Assembly (NCBI GenBank): GCA_031761405.1
Contig: JASEVX010000017.1
Location: 8,562,798 to 8,626,797 of the forward strand
Direction of reading: 5' to 3'
Source of the DNA: Serripes groenlandicus
Lineage: Eukaryota; Mollusca; Bivalvia; Cardiida; Cardiidae
Length of the DNA stretch: 64,000 bases
In this document: positions 46,104 to 57,400 of the stretch, in pieces
Layout of the letters: every line of letters starts with the position of its first letter
Numbering within the stretch: the stretch's first letter is position 1
Program-made: the position numbers and the translations under genes
The notes under the pieces: generated by a model
Told to the model about the DNA's origin: nothing
Database searches by the model: none
Seen by the model: only the letters and a program-made list of their open reading frames with translations

Positions 46104-46333
46104 GCTGTGGTCGAGTGGTTAGCGTCGGGGATTTCGAAACCGGGTGTCCCGGGTTCGATCCCCAGTCGCGGCACTACAGTCATGGTGGAGTGCCCTTGGG
46201 CAAGGCACATTTTCCAGCCTAGAACTGGTTTGTTTACCCAGGGATCATGAATAATTAAAATTAATTGCGCGCTAAATGACCTTAGCTGTCGATGCGCCAT
46301 AAAACAATATACATTCAATTCATTCATTCATTC
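46104..46333 (+). repeat. tRNA-headed SINE, second family, (CATT)n tail
   Basis: The head is GTGGTCGAGTGGTTAGCG with the B box GGGTTCGATCCCC. The body carries GAGTGCCCTTGGGCAAGGCAC and GGTTTGTTTACCCAGGGA; the tail is ATTCATTCATTCATTC. The cloverleaf does not close and the unit continues into the SINE body, so it is not a tRNA gene. Fragments recur at 8478-8606 and, reversed, at 61251-61345. Confidence 0.8.
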
Positions 46334-46486
46334 GTTGTGTACTGTGTTTTCGGCTGTGTGTTATGCAGATTTACGGCCAGATCGAGAAGTTTAGTAAAGG
46401 GAATTTCGTGTATAAAAATCAACAGTTTATGGCGAATCATTTTTTTTATTTTTTCGTCATTGGCGTGTTTTACGAATTAGAGCAGA

Positions 46487-46562
46487 AACCCTGCTACTGT
46501 TGTCAGAATGTTTTGTCGACTCCTGCAGAGGCGTCAAAAGCTTCTATGTGGGAGAAAGTGAT
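46487..46562. mobile_element. Right-arm fragment of TTAA-type MITE
   Basis: GTTGTCAGAATGTTTTGTCG, CTGCAGAGGCGTCA and TATGTGGGAGAAAG match the right arm only. Confidence 0.5.
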
Positions 46563-47335
46563 TACTTCGAAATAAACAATTTGCTGTGTAAAAAAGAAAA
46601 TTAAAAAGGTCCACTGCACACACTTAGTGACAAAAGGCGATACAATATCAGTCATTTATCGTATTTTTCTATCAATGAGTCCTTCCATGTGCTGTTTACA
46701 TATTAAAGGAATACGCTTTGCTCAGTTTAATAAACACTAAATAGCCCTACAGTAATACATGTATCATTTTGATGTAATTAACTTTTTTTTACATTCTGTA
46801 ACTACCAAGATAATTATATGCTTTTAAAGTTTGTGTTTCCATGTTGTTATCGCTTGCCATCTTTGTATATATTCAACTTCCTGTGACGTCAGTTACACAC
46901 AGTCACTACCGGTTATCACTGTACGGATTACAAAAATCTTATCTATTATTATGGCGTATGATTTTTTCAACTCTATTGAATCATTATACTTTAAGTCTTT
47001 CATTTATAGAGGTTTTTCATACAAATCATTGAATTCAGAATAAGACTTAAATTGTTGTGCCCTCTTGTTTTTAATTGTATATATGTTTGTATTTGTTTTA
47101 ATTTCATGTCAAATTCATGCAGCATAATCAATTTATTTCCCCACTAATTCAATTAAAAAACAACTTATACTGAATCACAATCTAAAAACATGTATTGTAG
47201 TTTCTTATAAAAAAATGATCACTATCTGAAAGTTGGTATAAGTAGACGTTGTACGCCACAATCTACGTTTTTTTCTACCCATTAAATTTTACACACGCGA
47301 ATATATTAAACTAGTCAAATCCATTATTAACTTAC

Positions 47336-47560
47336 CGTTAGTGGTTGGAAATGATCAGTCCAACCTTTAACATGACCAGTCTGATCATCATCCGAGTTAG
47401 ACGAAGACTAATCAATAGAGGAGAAACCAATGTCGGAAAAATTGGACGGAATATCAGACGGATAAAGCCAGAGAAACGAGACTCGTCATCAGACTCGAAA
47501 ATGTCCGATAAAACAAAATTAGTCATCATTGAATAAAGACGTAACAGTATTGCAGTAATT
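47336..47560 (-). other. CDCA8: Candidate 5' non-coding exon of CDCA8
   Basis: Minus-strand sequence ending in a strong donor (TAACG|GTAAGT, exon edge 47336). Spliced to the acceptor at 42233, it would place an in-frame TAA just before the CDCA8 coding region, confirming the annotated ATG. The upstream edge is unknown. An acidic ORF in it (SDIFESDDESRFSGF) is broken by frame changes and may be chance or an old transposase start. Confidence 0.3.
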
Positions 47561-47745
47561 AATTATAGGAAAAGCTAAATTGAATGTTCTCAAACGAACT
47601 GACGTCTTTTGACTGCTGTAACATTTTACGCCTTGCATGATGGTCAATTAATTATTTTATTATCCCTAATTAGTTGACTTGCTGACTGTTTATTACCACT
47701 AGTCGGCTTCTGATCAGCACATCAAAGCGTCGGCGGTGCTTGTTG
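47530..47745. promoter_or_regulatory. Candidate bidirectional promoter of CDCA8 and AIRIM
   Basis: It lies between two outward-facing donors: minus GTAAGT at 47335 and plus GTAAGT at 47746. It contains two CRE-like cores, TGACGTC at 47600-47606 and TTACGTC (minus) near 47538-47544. It is free of repeats, lacks an obvious TATA box and is richer in CpG near 47725-47740. No transcript evidence is available. Confidence 0.3.
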
Positions 47746-48120
47746 GTAAGTAGCGTCTGATCGCTACCGGAAATTAGGTTTTATGACCTTTAATTGGTTT
47801 TCAATAAAGAACGGTACAATGTTTGTAATTTTCGATTAATTTGTGAATTACGCCTTTTGTCACAATTGTAGTGTTGTGTGGAGTGCCGGTGTAAGAAAGC
47901 CTTTATAGGCATGGTCGAAAATTGTTTTTGCTTTTGAATGTTACAGTTGCCATGTAAGCCTAGAGCTACAGACGCATCCTGATGAAAAACCGACCATACA
48001 AATATGCAATTTGATCTTATTTGTAATTCACAATATAACCTCAGAATTGCGATTTGTGTAAAACTTCTGAAGCTATGCTGTACTCACTTTCCTGTGTCTT
48101 GTATTTGGAGGTAATGAATT

Positions 48121-48481
48121 CAGGGCCTTTTTACCTTATATAAGTGACGCCGTTAAACGGTGTCTTCCCAATTGGAAAAACGTTGTTTTTTTCCCAATTG
48201 GAAAAAAATATTTCCCAAAATCTAAAAAAAAAAAAAAAAAAAAAATTTTTTTTTTTTTTTAAAGTGGAATACACTATTAACAGATATATTTGTCTTGTTT
48301 AAGGTAATATGATTGTTTAATTGCATTATATAAACCAAAAGTCTTAAGTTATTGTAAAAAGGACTATTTATATAGCCACATGTTATATGTCTAATTTTTC
48401 CCAATTTGGCAAAAAATCGCGCTAAAATTTCCCAAAATGAAAGGCTAAGGCCTCTTCCCAATTTCTGGAAAAAAGGCCCTG
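48121..48481. mobile_element. hAT-like MITE, 361 bp
   Basis: The inverted ends are CAGGGCCTTTTT and AAAAAGGCCCTG, flanked by a GAATT direct repeat on each side (48116-48120 and 48482-48486). Inside are CCTTATATAA and GCCGTTAAACGG, shared with the longer element at 40348-41130. An A-run next to a T-run at 48224-48260 sits near its middle. Confidence 0.75.
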
Positions 48482-50454
48482 GAATTGTGGTCAAAAGATA
48501 AAAATAACTAAAAACAAGTAACAATTTTAGAAATTGGATGATTTCATTTAGAATTAAAAGGGATATTTTAAATTTTAAGCAGGTTTGAGAATTTTTCTTC
48601 AATATATAATATAAAAGTTTTACAACAAAAATCCTTTGGAAATTTGGTCAAAATTAACCATTTTAATTTTTCCCTTTTCCACATACACTAAATCTTTGAA
48701 AATGTCTTTTATAAATATATGGAAAATCTCTTTACCGTCTGCTGCAGAGTATGTAGGGAAGGGATCAAATTATTTCTGCTCAAAAGACTCGCCGACAGAT
48801 CCTATTACAGTAGCGTCCAACCAATACCGGAAATTTGATTGTTGTACAGAAAAACGACGGTTCATTTAATCATTATGTCTAACGAGCTGTGAAATCATAA
48901 CAAACAACTGTCAAATATATAAACGAATGACATTACTTACACGTATAAATAAATGTTAACACATATATATATTTAATTGGCTGATACATATTATATACAC
49001 CAACTATGGTTGGATACTATTTACTATAAAACTTTATATAGATCTAGTAACAATATGATGTAAAGCTTGGAATTCCATTTTGAATAATTGAAGTTTAGGT
49101 TTGTAAACTTCCGGGGTTAATTAGTCTATTTTGTATTACCTTTATAGTACCGCAGTTTAACTTTTAATTTCAGACATTAGCCAACTCTACTTTGATGTTT
49201 TGTTTGTATGTAAATGACGTCACGATTCTTTTCAGAAAGTCTCATACATTGCAATAAGGCTGCACTCATACTGCGGCACCGATCATCATCATCAGCACAA
49301 ATAGTCATCTTTAAATAGTAGTATCTTAATTATTAGTTGTATTTTAATAAAATGCATAGTAAATAACTGTTCTTTAAGTCGATATTTTTCAATGAAAATC
49401 GAGTTGTCATCAGCCAAGCATATTCCTTTAAATTAAACAGTCCTTGCAAAATTACACGAGTCTAGAATCTGGAACTTGGAAGCACAGCAAAATGAAACAA
49501 ACTGACATTTGTTGTGCAAAGGCGGACTGTTGCACCAGCACAAAAAAATAAAAAATCAGATTATAACAAAGAGTTCAATAAACAAAATCTTTTCAAACTA
49601 GTTTGACAAGGCCAGGTCATGATTAAGATGAGATGAACGGACACATTGTCTGAATGGGTCGTACTTACTTGTTTATCATACACTATCAACAAAAGAAATG
49701 ATACAAAACGGACTGTTAATATGGTTCAGCTGATTGCCAGATACATAATTTATCGTAAAAAGTTCTGAAGAAAAATCATTGCGATAAAATTGCATTCTAC
49801 GCTTACGGTGACGGGTTCCTTACCAGTTTTGAACCTTTGAAATGTAACCAAAACATTTGTCAAAAGAGATAAAAAAACAAATTATTTAATAACTGTGTAA
49901 TAGATAGTTTCAATCACTGAAAAAAACAACCTTTATAATACCTCAGATCGATCTAAATCCTTTGTATTGTCGTTTATTGAGTTTAAAATTTATGGACAAC
50001 CAGGTAAATATTCGAAATTGAAATCAGCGCCCTTTCCGACTTCCGGTTAGGAAAAGGAGCGTTTAGTCTACCACGATTTATCTCTCTCCTTTATTTATAT
50101 TTTACCTCAAGACAAAATATTTTATTTAAAGAAAACAGTATACATATAAGTTGAAAACGACTCGTATTTCGCCTGAATATAGCAGAACATTTGTCATAAA
50201 GGTAAAGCAACTATCTATTTAAGATATCTCTTTCGCCCGTTCCCAGTTCGTGCCAATTTAGATTCGCACCGAATATTTTCGCACAAAGTCCATTCGGCGT
50301 ATTTTTTTAAATTTCGTAATTTTATCTGATCAGAAATGTGTTTTGAAAGTTTTGTTGTGGTTATTTTTGTATATCTTTTAGACTGACAGTCGCTACAAAG
50401 CATTATCGTAATTATACACAGATTCCAGAATCCTGGTAAAGACAGCAGCAACAT

Positions 50455-50795
50455 AGACAATAGACAATATTTTATTGGCACAAACGCATTTACAATAAAT
50501 GGTAATGACCAAATGGTTAAACATGGTTATAAAATGCAAACATTTATGTGAATATAAAATACATGTATAATGAAAATCTATTGCAATAGATTACTTCTCA
50601 CAATAAAACAATTTGTTACGAAAGAGGAAGATATATGTATAGGACATATGTATGGCACACTGTCTTCCTCAGATATGAAAACTTTTGGTCAGTAAGCTTT
50701 TCACAGGGATAATGTAACCACTGCTTACAGTGGTCACATGCAACATCCATGGTATCAGTACATTCTGTTGCACAGACACCACATGGATAAGAACC
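50455..50795 (-). pseudogene. PHD-finger retroelement remnant
   Basis: On the minus strand, 50795-50660 encodes YPCGVCATECTDTMDVACDH followed by CKQWLHYPCEKLTDQKFSYL. This has the C-x2-C ... C-x2-C-x4-H-x2-C spacing of a PHD finger. PHD fingers of this sort open ORFs of some mollusc non-LTR elements (recalled). About 200 bp further on the same strand ends in AATAAAATATTGTCTATTGT, a retroposon-like 3' end with a short repeated tail (50455-50485). A dinucleotide AT/AC run lies at the upstream edge. The body between is missing, so this is a deleted copy and not a gene. Confidence 0.5.
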
Positions 50796-51187
50796 GATAC
50801 CGTGTGAGTATATATATATATATATATAAAATGTATACAAAAAAGGATGTGCACACTTTTGTAATCAAATCGATAACACATTTATATATATTTGATTAAT
50901 AAAATACAGTATCTACTCACTCAGATATTATGTTCTCAAGTTATCCTATTTTATGTTCTATAAATGACACTGATGTACGCTCCTGACCAAAAAGTTTATG
51001 ATGTCAATTCTTTTCTTTTCTGTTGGCATTGTTTACCCTCGCAGTCAGCATTAATGCCATTTACTCTTGAGTAAATAATGTCAATGCACATTCCATCATG
51101 TTTTATGACAAACACAGGGCAATCCAATTAATTCCATAATTAAATATATGATTACGAGTAATTTGAGTTTAACTTGTCAACAATTAA

Positions 51188-51291
51188 TTAAAATCAAACT
51201 ATCTCATTATGTAAGATCAACAATCTCATTATGTAAAATCAAACAATCTCTTTATGTAAAATCTAACAATCTCATTATGTAAGATCAAAGG
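51188..51291 (+). repeat. Minisatellite, about 23-bp unit, four to five copies
   Basis: ATCTCATTATGTAAGATCAA recurs with small differences; one unit has CTTTATG for CATTATG. Confidence 0.85.
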
Positions 51292-51519
51292 AATGTATCA
51301 ACTACAATTATAAACAAACACTTTTTTAACGTTCTTTAATCAGTTTAATGAAAGTAAATGGTTACTCTTAAAGCTGAATAATACCAAATAACACTATATA
51401 ATACCGGATTATTTGAAAAGCTACAGAATAATACATTTAATTTGCAAGAAATACTCATAATTACATGATGACAAAATTTCAAACTGCTGAAGCAAAAATT
51501 TGACTTAGTTACCTACAAG

Positions 51520-51955
51520 TTGACCCATATTCAAACTTGACCTACATATCATCAAGACAAACATTCTGATAACATTTTGGCATGCTCAAGTTAAAAATGT
51601 TTATCTTAATGATATCTAGGCCAAGATCGAATATGGGTTAGAAACTAGATCACTAGGCCAAATTGAAGGAAAAATAGCGTTAAAACTCCGGAGGCCGCAT
51701 TTTTACTTTGATCAAGTTGAAACTTTGTCAGAATGTTTGTCTTGATGATATCTAGTCCATGTTTGAATATTGGTCATATAAGGTAACAAAAAATAGGTTA
51801 CTTAAGGAGTAGGCCAAATGAAGGAAAATCTTGTTATCACTGGAGGTTTCATTTGAATCTTTGTCAGAATAATTGTGTTGATGTGTTTGCATTAGAAATC
51901 ACATTGCATAATTCAGGTAAGCGATCTAGGGCCATCATGACCCTCTTGTTTTTTT
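51520..51955 (-). repeat. AGGGCC-palindrome element, reverse copy
   Basis: It ends in GCGATCTAGGGCCATCATGA and CCCTCTTGTTTTT. The body has repeated ACATTCTGATAACATTTTGG-like units. Confidence 0.65.
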
Positions 51956-52632
51956 ATATGATACAATAACACTTTATTTTATTCATTTCAATACAAAAAA
52001 ACAACAAAACATTGATATAATGGGATATAATTATGACCTCCAGACTCTGTTTAGCGATACCCTAAAATATGTAATGGACGGTTACAATACATTCCAGTTT
52101 ATTCCGGACAGTTTGAAACTGCAAAATCTGTTGCAAGATAAATATGGAGTGATCAAAATCATCAATAATTGAAGATAATAATTATTATAAGTATCAGAGA
52201 TGTGGAAAATTTGTCTATTCTAGGGTTGAACCTAAATTATCTGGGATGTAACATGACACATTCGTTCTGATTTCTCCAAATACAGCAATGCATTAGTCAT
52301 TTGACGGTATTGATTCAAGAGCAATTTTGTTCATTGTCAGTAGCATCTCTGTGCACATGAAGCACCACAAGATGCTTTAGCCATTCATGACATTGTTTTT
52401 CACTCGGCGATGCATTTAAAATTTTAAGTTTGTTAAATTATCTATTCACTATCGACACACTGCCCAATTAGCATAAACATACAACAGTTTGACTACATTA
52501 ACACATGTTACACTTATCTGCAGTACACAATAGATTATCCAAACCATGCAAGCTTGTTGATCTGCAAAATCTGTATCTTACATGGTAGAAAAAATACGGT
52601 AGCCAACTTAGAAACACACCCTCAGACTCTAC

Positions 52633-52890
52633 ATGGAAAAAGGGGTTGTGACTTTGTGTCTGGTGCTACTCTGTGTAGCAAAAGCCATTGAGTGCTTTGT
52701 CTGCTCTTTAAGGTCTTATCCAATCTTCATCAAACTTGCTGTGAATGTGAATAAAAAACGAGCCAAATCACAAAGTTATACATCCCTGAGGGGTGCTTTT
52801 TGTGACAGTTTGGCACTCTTGTTCTACAATATTATCAATTTAGTCTACTGCTTAACCCTTTCGCACATACAACAAATCTACAGCAGATGA
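52633..52890 (+). other. Unassigned ORF with signal-peptide-like start and ECFVC motif
   Basis: It opens MEKGVVTLCLVLLCVAKAIECFVC-S (split for length), a hydrophobic leader ending next to a Cys-x2-Cys. This looks like the first exon of a Ly6/uPAR-type secreted protein. A weak donor (TTTAAG|GTCTTA) follows. The rest of the ORF has no matching cysteine pattern and runs into a MITE, and no partner exons were found downstream. It may equally be chance. Confidence 0.2.
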
Positions 52891-53073
52891 CTTTTAAAAC
52901 ATAGTGACAAAAACCTGAAAATCACCATAAAAGATAGCTAAATTGTTAAACAAAGTTGAAAACATTGTGGCCAAAGGAGAAATTGCTCATCATGAGCAAT
53001 TTCACTTTTGGCCATAATGTTTTCAAAAGACGTCTGCTGTAATTGTGTCAAAATGCATCTGCAGATGGGAAAG
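52852..53073. mobile_element. TTAA-type MITE copy, old subfamily
   Basis: TTAA-CCCTTTCGCACATAC at the left, GATGGGAAAGG at the right. The core GAAATTGCTCATCATGAGCA is a perfect hairpin. Confidence 0.75.
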
Positions 53074-53298
53074 GTATAAGCACCCAGTCATCTGCATTAT
53101 AGATAGGATTTACTGTCAATGTCAATCATCAAACAGAGCAATAGGAATGGGTTTTCTGTCATAATACGGCCCCTGTATTGGTCTACATAGAAGAGAAATA
53201 AAGAACATGCTCTTGAAAAACCTGTCCAATTTATGTCTAAAGTACATCATAACCTATAAATGGAATAGCTTGACTAAAGAAAGAATAATTATCAAAAT

Positions 53299-53894
53299 AA
53301 ACCCTTTCCCTCATATAGATCTGCAGCAGACGACTCTTGAAAATATTGTGACAAAAGAAAAAAAATCTCAAAACAAGCAATTTATTCTTTTGCTACAATG
53401 TTTTCAACTTTTTTCAGTAATTATACCCCCAGATACGTAGTATATGTGGGCTATATAGGAGTCACGCTTGTCGGTCGGTCCGTTGGTCTGAACATTTCTT
53501 GTGAACCTAGTCGGCATGTTGCACTGGAATTATTTTTAAATGAGTTATGGCCCCTTGAATTTTTCATACATAGTTGGTCTGTAGACATTTCTTGTGAACA
53601 CTATTTCTCAGCAACCCTTGGTCAGAATTCAATATAACTTCACAAGAACGATTGATTCCAAGCCTAGTTGTGCATATTCTGGGCGTGTTGCACTGGAATT
53701 ATTTTTAAATGAGTTATGGCTCCTTGAATTTCTCATACATATGTATGTTGTCAGGCACCAGCTGGGGGTATTCATCACCTTTAGTGATATTTCTAGTTAT
53801 ACATGTACTTACAATTATAGAGATTTTCCATATTTTTTAGAAGACATTTTCAAAGTCATCTGCTACAGATTTGCTGTATGAGGCAAAGTGTTAA
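53299..53894. mobile_element. TTAA-type MITE split by a nested insertion
   Basis: The left arm (53299-53426) and right arm (about 53808-53890) are separated by about 380 bp that starts CCCCAGATACGTAGTATATG and contains the tandem GCACTGGAATTATTTTTAAA units. The right TTAA is shared with the next copy. Confidence 0.65.
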
Positions 53895-54120
53895 CCCTTT
53901 CCCTCATATAGACGCTTTCTGACGCCTCTGCAGCAGATATCTTTTTGAAAACATAGTGACAAAAGAAGAAATTGCTCAAAACAAGCAATTTCTCCTTTTG
54001 CCACAATGTTTACCACTTTTGGTCATATGTTATTCATTAAATTATAGAGATTTTCTATTTTTTGACAAAATATGTTCAAAGTTGTCTGCTGCAGAATTGT
54101 CTTATGAGGGAAAGGGTTAA
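53891..54120 (+). mobile_element. TTAA MITE copy adjoining the AIRIM first coding exon
   Basis: TTAA at both ends; it ends 53 bp before the acceptor of AIRIM coding exon 1. Its left TTAA is shared with the split copy before it. Confidence 0.87.
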
Positions 54121-54180
54121 GAAAGTGAAATATGCACCTTATCTAGAGCTCTGCCATTTTGTTTACATGACAGATTCCTT

Positions 54181-54461
54181 ATGGAAAAGAGAAAGCAAGA
54201 TGAATTCACGGACTTCAAGAAACTCCTTCAAAAGGCTGTGATCATTCTCAAGGAGAGTGTAGAAGTCATTCAAAGTCTTCAAAACAGTTCAAAAACAAGA
54301 ATAAAATCCATTGCAAATTTGATGGATCAAATCCAGTGCTGTAACAGAGTGAAAAATGTAGAACTTTTTATCTTCAAAGACTTTCCAGATGTGAGAGATA
54401 GACTATTATACAAGTTAACAAGCGAGGTAACACAGGATTTACAAGAACTCACACTATTATT
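54181..54461 (+). CDS. AIRIM: AIRIM coding exon 1
   Basis: The exon begins at 54174 after the acceptor; ATG at 54181, donor GTAAGT at 54462, phase 2. It encodes helical MEKRKQDEFTDFKKLLQK and the conserved FKDFPDVRDRL near its end. Confidence 0.86.
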
Positions 54462-57400
54462 GTAAGTGTCAAGTAAAAAGTTTTATATAATGTTGAATTC
54501 CAAAATTTACATATTTTTTTCCACCTTTAGCACAAAATTCATTAACCCTTTCCTACATGTATACAGTAAATCTGAAGCAGAGGACATCTAGCCAAAAATT
54601 ATGGCAAATCTCTGTAAGGGAAACTTGAATTATTGAAAAGGGTTGAAAATATTGTGGCCAAAGGAGAAATGATAATTATTGCTAATGATGAGCCATTGTT
54701 TCTTTTTTCCCACATTTTGTTCAAAAGTCAGCTAATGCGTAAACATGTGTTCATGTATGGGAAAAGGTTGAAACTGTTTACCTGATATTATATTTATAAA
54801 GTCATCTAATTTAAAATCTTTCAGATAAAAATACTGTAAATACTGTATAATTATACATCTGATTTGATGCTGTATTGCGCTCATATATGTGAGAAAAGGA
54901 GAGATTGCTTATCATGAGCTATATATAGTTCCTTTTTAATTGATGTTTAACAAAACATTCTCTTTTGAGCACAAAGTGCTCAAAGTGAGTTTTTGTGATC
55001 ACACTGTGTCCAGTATCTGTTGTGTGTCGTTGAAATTAATTTGGCACAAATGTTCCTTGGATCACCTCCACTAAGAGTGTTCAAATTATTTTGATCCATT
55101 AAAAAACTTGGCCGCCAAGGGGCTTGGCTTGTTTACCTTATAAGTATAGTGAACAATTTAATAATCTTCTTGAAAATCTCAACAGCTTATATATAACCTA
55201 AAACCTCCAATAAGAGTGTTCAAATTATTTCGATCCATTAAAAAACTTGGCCGCCAAGTGGCTTGGCTTGTTTTCCTTATATGTATATATATGTGTATAG
55301 TGAAAACTTTAAGAATCATCTTGAAAATCTCAGCAGCTTATATATAACATATGAAAAAAACCTTGGAAATAGTATTTTCTTCATTGTCTATTCAATAATT
55401 ATCCTTTCATTTATAGAAATTTACCATACTTTTGCCAGGATCTTTCTACAAGTTTTTAAATTTTAAAACTTTCAAAGACTTTTAAAAAAGTGTTGATGTA
55501 CATGGGTAAGGGATTAAATCAAGTTAACCCTTTCCCATATGTAGGAGCTATCTGGCACCTCTTCAACAGACAACTATTGAACACTTTTCAGTTTAATTAT
55601 ACTTTCAGTTATACAGATCTTTTCATAGTTACCTGGGCCGAGCCCCGGTAGCTCAGTCGGTAGCGACGCAGACTGTCAATCCAGGGGTTGTGAGTTTGAA
55701 TCCCGGCTCGGCCAACTTTCTTTCCGACGACTGACAAAAGTCAATGCGACATGCGTCATTCGTCTTCTACCAATGGGCTAAGTCTATGTGGAAAAGCAGC
55801 CAGTTGCTTGGGAAAATTGTTGTGTGGAGTACTGGTGTGAGAAAACCAGGAAATGCATGAGTAGGTGAACTGGTCGCTGTGATATAACTGAGAAATTGTT
55901 AAAAACGGCGTCAATCAATCAATCAATCATAGTTACCTGTATGCTTTTAAAGTCTTCTGCTGTAGATTTGTTGTAAATGGGAAAGGGATAAAATGGCTTA
56001 TCAAGATAGTGGTATCAGAGCTCTAAATAAGGAGTGTTTTGCTTGTTCTAAAATCCATATTTTATCTGCTAACTCTATGTTGTGTGTACTCAAAAGAATC
56101 GTCTCAATGAGACGATTCTTTTGAGTACCCACAACATATGATTTTGTTGAATAAATAAGAGAAATATTGTGGGGGAAAAGACCTGTTCATTCCCTCTTAT
56201 CTAGTCTTCTGAGTATTATATTTTTCAGACAACAGCTTACAGAATGTAGTGAGAGACTTACCAAGCAGTGTGATTTTAGCCTCGTAAAGTTTAAAAAACA
56301 CAATAGTATGGAAAATCTCACTTTTTTAACAAAGAACACAGCGTTTTGCCCATGTCTATCAGGTAATATATACACAGAGGAGTAGAAAAGTAACACTGGA
56401 AAATGTTATTATAAATTTTGTTTAATTGTTAGAAACATTACAGCAAATGGAAAAATGTCTTCCTTTTGTGCACTTTTCAATGTTTATCTCGCAATTATTA
56501 TCATAAAATATATATATATTGGACCACTCTTTTTTTGATCACCTAGAACCAAAGGCTCAAGGTGAGCTGCTATTCTGATCACTTTGTGTCCGTCGTCTGT
56601 CGTCCGTAGTTTACTTTTAGCTTTAAACATCATCTCCTCCTAAATCACAGGACCAATTTCATCCAAACTTCACAGGAATGTTCCTTTGGTGGCCCTCTTT
56701 CAAAATTGTTCAAAGATTTAAATTCCATTAAAAACTTTGGTTGCTGCGGCATCAGAAAGGGGGCAAAATCTCCAAACTTTAAAAATCTTCTCCTCTTAAT
56801 CTGCATGTCAGATTTCAATATAGTTTGGTAGAAATGTTCCTTGGGTGACCCTCTACAAAGATTGTTTAAGGCATACTGTTTGGTTGAAAAACATGGCATT
56901 TAGGACGCATCAGAAAAGGGGCAAAATGCCAAAAATTTGAAATTCCATTTTTTTAAGTTCTTTTCTGATATTAACAAAACTGAATAGGAATCTTACTTCA
57001 GTGATCCTCTACTTAATTTGCTCAAGCTGTATTGATTTGTTACAAAATCATAGCAACTTCGCATCATCACAAAAGGGGTAAATTGAACTTTTAGCTACAA
57101 ATAACAACTCCTACCATTCCACTCAACCAATTTCAACGTTACTTCACAGGAATGTTCCTTTGATGGTCCTCTTTCAAAACTTTTAAAAACCTCCATCTCC
57201 TTAATCCACTTGTCAGATTCCAAGATAATTTGGCAGATATGTTCTTTGGGTGACTCTCTACAAAAACTGTTCAAGCCATATTGATTTCGTTGACAAACAG
57301 GGCAGCAAAGCGGCATCAGGAAAGATGCAAAATGACAAAACTTTATAATTCCATTCTTATTAAAGTTCTTGTTAGATTTCAAGATACAAATGGCTTTTAC

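Larger units (their letters stand above)
45172..52632. other. Spacer between the divergent genes; AT-rich with few MITEs
   Basis: Much of 45180-47330 and 48500-50450 is free of the MITEs that fill the rest of the window. Features recognised are a SINE, a candidate promoter, a hAT-like MITE, a retroelement scrap and a minisatellite, each listed. Several GGAAG/CCGGAAAT-type sites occur (47764, 48827, 50038). Confidence 0.55.

Noticed and set aside
46108..46176. tRNA gene of Ser or Leu type
   Set aside because: It has A and B boxes but no closed acceptor stem or long variable arm; it is the head of a SINE ending in (CATT)n.
47338..47529. Acidic minus-strand ORF as a piggyBac transposase N-terminus
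   Set aside because: The suggestive SDIFESDDESRFSGF and SSNSDDDQTG segments are in different frames with a stop between; too weak to call, so kept only as a possible 5' exon.
48222..48602. 126-residue minus-strand ORF
   Set aside because: It runs through an A/T homopolymer and the hAT-like MITE; low-complexity start and no motif.
55647..55719. tRNA gene with a perfect acceptor stem
   Set aside because: The anticodon and T stems do not pair and the sequence continues into a SINE body with an ATCA tail; related copies occur elsewhere in the window.
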